Assembly: GCA_025362615.1 (NCBI GenBank)
Contig: JANYFQ010000388.1
Location: 1 to 7,132, forward strand
Direction: 5' to 3'
Source of the DNA: Hymenobacter sp.
GTDB taxonomy: Bacteria > Bacteroidota > Bacteroidia > Cytophagales > Hymenobacteraceae
Length of the DNA: 7,132 nt
The translations under genes and the position numbers were made by a program. How positions within the stretch are numbered: the first letter of the stretch is position 1; each line of letters starts with the position of its first letter. Below are positions 1-6,100 of this stretch, one piece after another. The notes beneath the pieces are model-generated. The model had not been told where the DNA came from. It ran no database searches and saw only the letters and a list, made by a program, of their open reading frames with translations.

Positions 1-109
1 GGCCCGTCGTGCCGTTGTAGCTCGTAAAGAAGCCGCCCACCAGTGCCTTGCCGTCGGCCTGCACCGCCACGCCGTACACAGTGGCATCGAAGCCCGTGCC
101 GGTGGTAAA
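1..109 (-). repeat. Delta-60 array D, first repeat only, cut by the window edge
   Basis: The repeat opens FTTGTGF, continues YGVAVQADGKALVGG and reaches SYNGTTG at the window edge. It is a canonical first blade with a K-A-L variant of K-V-L. On the module pattern, six further repeats and another Ig/TIG linker would be expected beyond position 1. Confidence 0.88.
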
Positions 110-3100
110 GGCCGGGCTGCTGGCCGTGGCCGTCAGCGTCCGGGGCTGGCACACGTCCAGCGGCCCGGCCGGGCTGAGGGTGGCCGTCAGGTTGCGGCGC
201 GGCACGTAGGTAAAGTCAGTGGCGCTGCTCACGCTGCTGCCCAAGCTGTTGGTCAGCGTAATCCGGCCCGTGCTGCTTATCACCGGCACCAGCACCGTCA
301 GGCTCGTGGCCGACTGGCTCACAAAGTTCGTCGTGAGGCTGCCCGTGCCAAAACGTACGCCCGTCACCCGGTCCAGGTCGGTACCCGTGATGGTCACGCT
401 AGTGCCTGCCGGCCCGCTGGCCGGCGTAAAGCTGCTGATGATGGGGCAAGCCGACAGCACCACCGTATTGGAGGCGGCCGAGGGTTCGCCGTTCAGGCTG
501 GCCGTGGCGGTGTAGTTGCCCGCCGTGCTCGTCACGAGCGGGTTGGTGGTCGTGTTGCCGGGGCTGAAGGTGAAGCTGGCCCCGCTCACGGCCGTGGCCG
601 TGGTATTGAGGCTGCCGTCGGCGTTGAGGCGCACGAGGCGGCCCGCCGTTGTGCCCTGGTAGGCGAAGAAGTCGCCGCCGGCCAGCACCTTGCCGTCGGC
701 CTGCACCGCCACGCTCCGTACGCGGCTGCCGAAGCCCGTGCCAATGGCAAAGCCCGCGTCGCGGCTGCCATCGGCGTTGAGGCGTATCAGGCGGTTGGCC
801 GGCGTGCCCTGGTAAGTCGTCAGGTTGCCGCCGGCCAGCACCTTGCCGTCGGCCTGCACCGCCACGCTACTCACCCCGGCATCGAAGCCCGTGCCGGTGG
901 CAAAGCCTGCATCTAGGCTGCCGTCGGCGTTGAGGCGCACGAGGCGGTTGAGGCCCGTCGTGCCGTTGTAGCTCGTGAACAGGCCGCCCACCAGCACCTT
1001 GGCGTTGGCCTGCACCGCCACGCTGGTTACGTACTCATTGAAGCCCGTGCCGGTCACGAAGCTCGCGTCCAGGCTGCCGTCGGCGTTGAGACGCATGAGG
1101 TAGTTGAGGCCCGTCGTGCCGTTGTAGCTCGTGAAGAAGCCGCCTACCAGCACCTTGCCGTCGGCCTGCAGCGCCACGCTGTACACGGGGTTATCGAAGC
1201 CCGTACCCGTCGAGAAGGTCGCGTCGCGGCTGCCGTCGGCGTTGAGCCGGACGAGGCGGTTGGCCGTCGTGCCCTGGTAGCTCGTGAAGGTGCCGCCCAC
1301 CAACACCTTGCCATCGGCCTGCACCACCACGCTCTCCACCACGGTATTGAAGCCCGTGCCGGTCACGAAGCCCGCATCGCGGCTGCCGTCGGCGTTGAGG
1401 CGCACCAGGCGGTTGAGGCCTGTCGTCCCGTTGTAGCCCGTAAACTCGCCGCCCACCAGCACCTTGCCGTCGGCCTGCACGGCCACGGTCTGCACGTAGT
1501 TGTCGAAGCCCGTGCCGGTGGCAAAGCCCGCGTCGAGGCTGCCGTCGGCATTGAGGCGCACCAGGCGCTGGCCCGTCGTGCCGTTGTAGGTCAAGAAGTC
1601 ACCGCCCACCAGCACCTTGCCGTCGGCCTGCGCCACCACGCTCCGCACATTGCCGCCAAAGCCCGTGCCCGTCGCAAAGGCCGGACGAACCGCCGCCGCC
1701 GTCAGCGTCCGGGCCGCGCACACGTCCAGCGGGCCGGCCGGGCTGAGCGTGGCCGTCAGGTTCTGGCGCGGCACGTAGGTAAAGTTCGGGGCGCTGCTCG
1801 CGCTGCTGCCCAGGTAGTCGGTCAGCGTTATCAGGCCCGTGCTGCTCGTCACCGGCACCAGCACCGTGAGGCTGGTGGCCGACTGGCTCACAAAATTCGT
1901 CGTCAGCGTGCCCGTGCCGAAGCGCACGCCCGTCACCCGGTCCAGGTTGGTGCCCGTGATGGTGACGGGCGTACCCGCCGGCCCGCTGGCCGGCGTGAAG
2001 CTGCCGATGGTGGGCGGCGGGCAAGCCGTGAGCACCACCGCGTTCGATGCGGCCGAAGTTTCGCCATTCAGGCTGGCCGTGGCGGTGTAGCTGCCGGCCG
2101 CGCTCGTCACCAGCGGGTTGGTCGTCGTGTTGCCGGGGCTGAAGGTGAAGCTGGCCCCAGGTACGGCCGTGGCGGCGGTGTTGCGGCTGCCGTCGGCGTT
2201 GAGGCGCACGAGGCTGCCGGTCGTGGTGCTGTTGTAGGTCGTGTACTGGCCGCCCGCCAGCACCTGGCCGTCGGGCTGCACGGCCACGGCGTACACCGTG
2301 GAGCCAAAGCCGGTGCCGGTGTCAAAGCCCGTGTCGCGGGTGCCGTCGGCATTGAGGCGGATGCTGCGAACCTGGTTCGCCGTGCCGCTGTAGCTCGTGA
2401 AGGCGCCGGCCGCCAGCACCTTGCCGTCGGCCTGCACCACCACGCTCAGCACCAGGTTGTCGAAGCCCGCGCCGCCGGTGTTAAAAGTCGCGTCGCGGCT
2501 GCCATCGGCGTTGAGGCGGATGATGCGGCCGGCCGCCGCGCCCTGGTAGGTGGTGAAGTCGCCGCCCAGCAACAGCTTGTCGTCGGCCTGCACGGCCACG
2601 CTCCGCACCCGGTTGCTGAAACCTGCGCCAGTGGCAAAGGTCGCGTCCAGGCTGCCGTCGGGGTTGAGGCGCACAAGGGCGTTTTGGCCCGTCGTGCCGT
2701 TGTAGCTCGTAAAGTCGCCGCCCACCAGCACCTTGCCATCGGCCTGCACCGCCACGCTGTTCACCACGCTGTTGAAACCCGCGCCGGTGGCAAAGCTGGC
2801 ATCGCGGCTGCCGTCGGCGTTGAGGCGCAGCAGGTGGTTGAGGCCCGTCGTGCCGTTGTAGCTCGTGAAGCTGCCGCCCACCAGCACCTTGCCGTCGGCC
2901 TGCACCGCCACGCTGTTCACGGTGCCGCCGATGCCCGTGCCGGTGGCAAAAGTCGCGTCGCGGCTACCGTCGGCGTTGAGGCGGAGCAGGCCGTTGAGGC
3001 CCGCCGTGTTGTTGTAATTATTGAAGAAGCCGCCCACCAGCAGCTTGCCGTCAACCTGCACCGCCACGCTTAAGATGCTGGAGTTAAAATCGAAGCCCGC

Positions 3101-6100
3101 GCCGCCCGCGTTGAAGTTTGCGTCGCGGCTGCCGTCGGGGTTGAGGCGGATAAAGTACTTGGCCGACGCGCCCTGGTAGGCGGCGAAGCTGCCGCCCACC
3201 AGCACCTTGCCGTCGGCCTGCACGGCCACGCTCCGCACGGTGCCCGTAAAGCCCGTGCCCGTCGCCAAGGCCGGGCTGCTGGCCGAGGCCGTCAGCGTCC
3301 GGGGCTGGCACACGTCCTGCGAACCGGCCGGGCTGAGGGCCGCCACCAGGTTGCGGCGCACCACGTAGGCGAAGGCCGTGGCCGTGCTGGCCGTGGTGCC
3401 CGCGCCGTTGGTCAGCGTTATCAGGCCCGTGCTGCTCGTCACCGGCACCAGCACCACCAGGCTGGTGGCCGACTGGCTCACGAAGTTCGTCGTCAGCCCG
3501 CCCGTGCCGAAGCGCACGCCCGTCACCGCGTCCAGGTCGGTGCCCGTGATGGTGACGGGCGTGCCGGCCAGCCCGCTGGCCGGCGCAAAGCCGCTGACGG
3601 CAGCGCAGCCCACCAGCACCACCGCGTTCGACGCGGCCGAGGTTTCGCCGCTCAGGCTGGCCGTGGCCGAGTAGATGCCCTTCGTGCTCGTCACGAGGGG
3701 GTTGGTCGTCGTGTTGCCGGGGCTGAAGGCGAAGCTGGCCCCGGCCACGGCCGTGGCCGCGTTGTTCAGGCCGCCGGTGGCCGTGAGGCGGGCCAGGCGG
3801 TTCTGGCCCGTCGTGCCGTTGTAGGCCGAGTAGTTGCCGCCCACCAGCACCTTGCCGTCGGCCTGCAGCGCCACGCTGACCACGTTGTTGTCGAAGCCCG
3901 TGCCAATGGCAAAAGTGGCGTCGCGGCTGCCGTCAGCATTGAGGCGGAGGAGGCGGAGGGCCGCGCTGCCTTGGTAGGTGCCAAAGTCGCCGCCCACCAG
4001 CACTTTGCCGTCGGGCTGCACCACCATACTGCGCACGAAGCTATTGAAGCCCGTGCCGGTGGCAAAGGCCGCGTCGCGGCTGCCGTTGGTGTCGAGGCGC
4101 ATAATCCCGCCCAGGCTCGTGGCGCTGTTGTAGCTGCTGAACGACCCACCCACCAATATCCGGCCGTCGGCCTGCAGTGCCAAGCTGAGCAAGCTGTTGT
4201 TGAGGTTCGTGCCCGTGGTAAAAGTGGCGTCGCGGCTGCCGTCGGCGTTGAGGCGGAGGAGGCGGTTGGCCGCGCTGCCTTGGTAAGTGGTGAAGGCGCC
4301 CACCGCCAGCACCTTGCCGTCGGCCTGCAGCGCGATGCTGTTCACGGCGTTGTCGAAACCCGTACCGGACACAAAACTGGCGTCGCGGCTGCCGTCGGCG
4401 TTGAGGCGGATGAGGTGCCGGGCCGACACCCCCTGGTAGAGGCTGAAGTAGCCGCCCACCACTACCTTGCCATCGGCCTGCACGGCCAGGCTGTACACAC
4501 TCGTGCCCAGCAGGCCGCCGAAGCCCGTGCCGGTGGCAAAGCTGGCGTCGGGGCTGCCGTCGGCGTTGAGGCGGAGGAGGCAGTTGGCGGTGTTGCCCTG
4601 ATAAGTACCAAAGTCGCCGCCCACCAGCAGCTTGCCGTTGGCCTGCACGGCCACGGCCCGCACCACGCCGCTGGTGCCGCCGGCAAAGCCCGCGCCCACC
4701 GCGAAGCTGGCATCGGGGCTGCCGTCGGCGTTGAGGCGCACGAGGCGGTTGGCCGCCGCGCCGTTGTAGGTCGTGAAGCTGCCGCCCGCCAGTACCTGGC
4801 CGTTGGCCTGCGCCTCCAGGCTGAACGCAATATTGTTGAAGCCCGTGCCCGTGGCAAAGGCTGGGATGCTGGCCGTGGCCGTCAGCGTCCGGGGCTGGCA
4901 CACGTCCTGCGGGGCCGCCGGGCTGAGGGCCGCCACCAGGTTCTGGCGGGCCACGTAGGTGAAGGCCGTGGCGCTGCTGCCCGTGGCCCCGTCGTTGCTG
5001 GTCAGCGTTAGCAGGCCCGTGCTGCTCGCCACCGGCACCAGCACCGTGAGGCTGGTGGCCGACTGCGCCGTGAAGCGGGCCGTGGTGTTGCCGGTGCCGA
5101 AGCGCACGCCCGTCACCCTATCCAGCCCCGTGCCCTGAATGACGACCGGAGTGCCCGCCAGCCCACTGGCTGGCGCAAAGCTGCTCACCGTGGCCGCCGC
5201 CCGCGTCACGGCAAAGGGCAGGCTGTTGCTCGTGCCGTTGGTCGTGGTCACGGTCACGGTGTACGGCCCCACCGCCAGCCCGGCCGGCACCGTAATGCCG
5301 CTGGCCGTGCCGGTCGTGCTGGTGTAGCCGCTGGCCGCGTTGGTGGGCGCCCCGCCCCCGACGGGCGTAAACGTCACCGCCGTCAGCCCGCCCAGCGCCC
5401 CGCCCGTGGCCCCGAGGCTGCCACCGGCCACCCCGGTGCCCGCCGAGAGGCCAAGCAGCGACGGCGGCAGGCCCAACCCGGCCAGCACCCCCGCCTGTGA
5501 GCTGGAGCCGGGCAGCGTGGTGGTGCCAAACGTGGCGGGCAGGCCCACGTAGCCGCCCACGTAGAGGCGGCTGCCGTCGGTGGCTATGCCCAGGCCCGCG
5601 TCGGTGGCGGTGCCGCCGCCGCTTTTGGCCCAGCGCCCGGCCCCGTCGCCGGCCGCGTAGGCCGCCACAAATACTTCGTTGTTGGTGCCGGTCAGCGCGG
5701 GCTGCCCGGCAAAGGTGGCGCTGCCGTTGTTGAAGTAGCCCGTCACGTACACCCCGCCCAGCCCGTCGGCGGCAATGCCGTAGCCAATGTCGCTGCCGGA
5801 GCCACCGCCGCTTTTAGCCCAGCGCCCGTTGCCGTTGGCGGCTTCGTAGGCCACCACGAACACCTCGCCGCTGGTACCGGCCAGGGCGGGTTGCCCGGCG
5901 AAGGTGCCGCTGGTGATGAACTGGCCCGTCACGTACACCCCGCCCAGCCCGTCGGCCGCAATGCCGAAGCCTGCGTCGGAGCCGGAGCCGCCGCCGTTCT
6001 TGGCCCAGCGCCCGGCCCCGTCGCTGGCCGCGTAGGCCGCCACAAACATATCCTGGAAGTTGCCGGTCAGCGACTGGCCGCCGAAAGTGCCGTTGGAGGC

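Larger units (their letters stand above)
110..4858 (-). repeat. Three tandem copies of a ~1.6-kb module (delta-60 array plus Ig/TIG linker)
   Basis: Successive arrays start at 4858, 3268, 1678 and 109, so the module length is 1590, 1590 and 1569 bp (530, 530 and 523 codons). Each unit is seven delta-60 repeats, a 52-residue Ig-like C-half, a TIG domain of about 80 residues and a 31-residue DVC segment. The equality of the first two units comes from compensating differences (366+164 versus 364+166 residues), so they are not an exact copy. The structure points to duplication of whole modules followed by drift. Confidence 0.9.

Noticed and set aside
219..515. Plus-strand ORF similar to ORFs at 1839-2090 and 3378-3674, looking like a three-member gene family
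   Set aside because: All three are antisense readings of the Ig/TIG linkers. Their mutual similarity follows from the linkers being paralogous on the real strand.
602..1678. Regularly spaced similar words, at first sight like a CRISPR array or non-coding minisatellite
   Set aside because: Units are about 153 bp, always a multiple of three, imperfect and coding throughout. The sequence between conserved words is also homologous from unit to unit, unlike CRISPR spacers.
3061..3120. Possible frameshift or stop at the TAA-containing, AT-richer spot near 3070-3090
   Set aside because: In the coding frame the plus-strand TAA is TTA (Leu), and the repeat reads through as NSSILSVAVQ in register with its neighbours.
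4041..4901. Minus-strand ORF of 286 codons in another frame, rich in Arg, Gln and Pro
   Set aside because: It overlaps array A out of frame. Its low-complexity RRRQPR-type content is a shifted reading of RLNADGS repeats.
3971..5011. Plus-strand ORF of 346 codons, rich in GVEA and AHQ-LAVGL repeats
   Set aside because: It is the antisense of delta-60 array A and the start of the TIG linker. Because repeat lengths are multiples of three and stops are rare in GC-rich sequence, one open repeat keeps the frame open through all of them. Its repeats mirror the minus-strand blades exactly, and it matches no family I know.
5497..5733. Arg/Trp-rich plus-strand ORF, and others at 5340-5552, 5891-6106 and 6675-6905
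   Set aside because: They are antisense or out-of-frame readings of SBBP blades and the first TIG-like domain, with no domain of their own.
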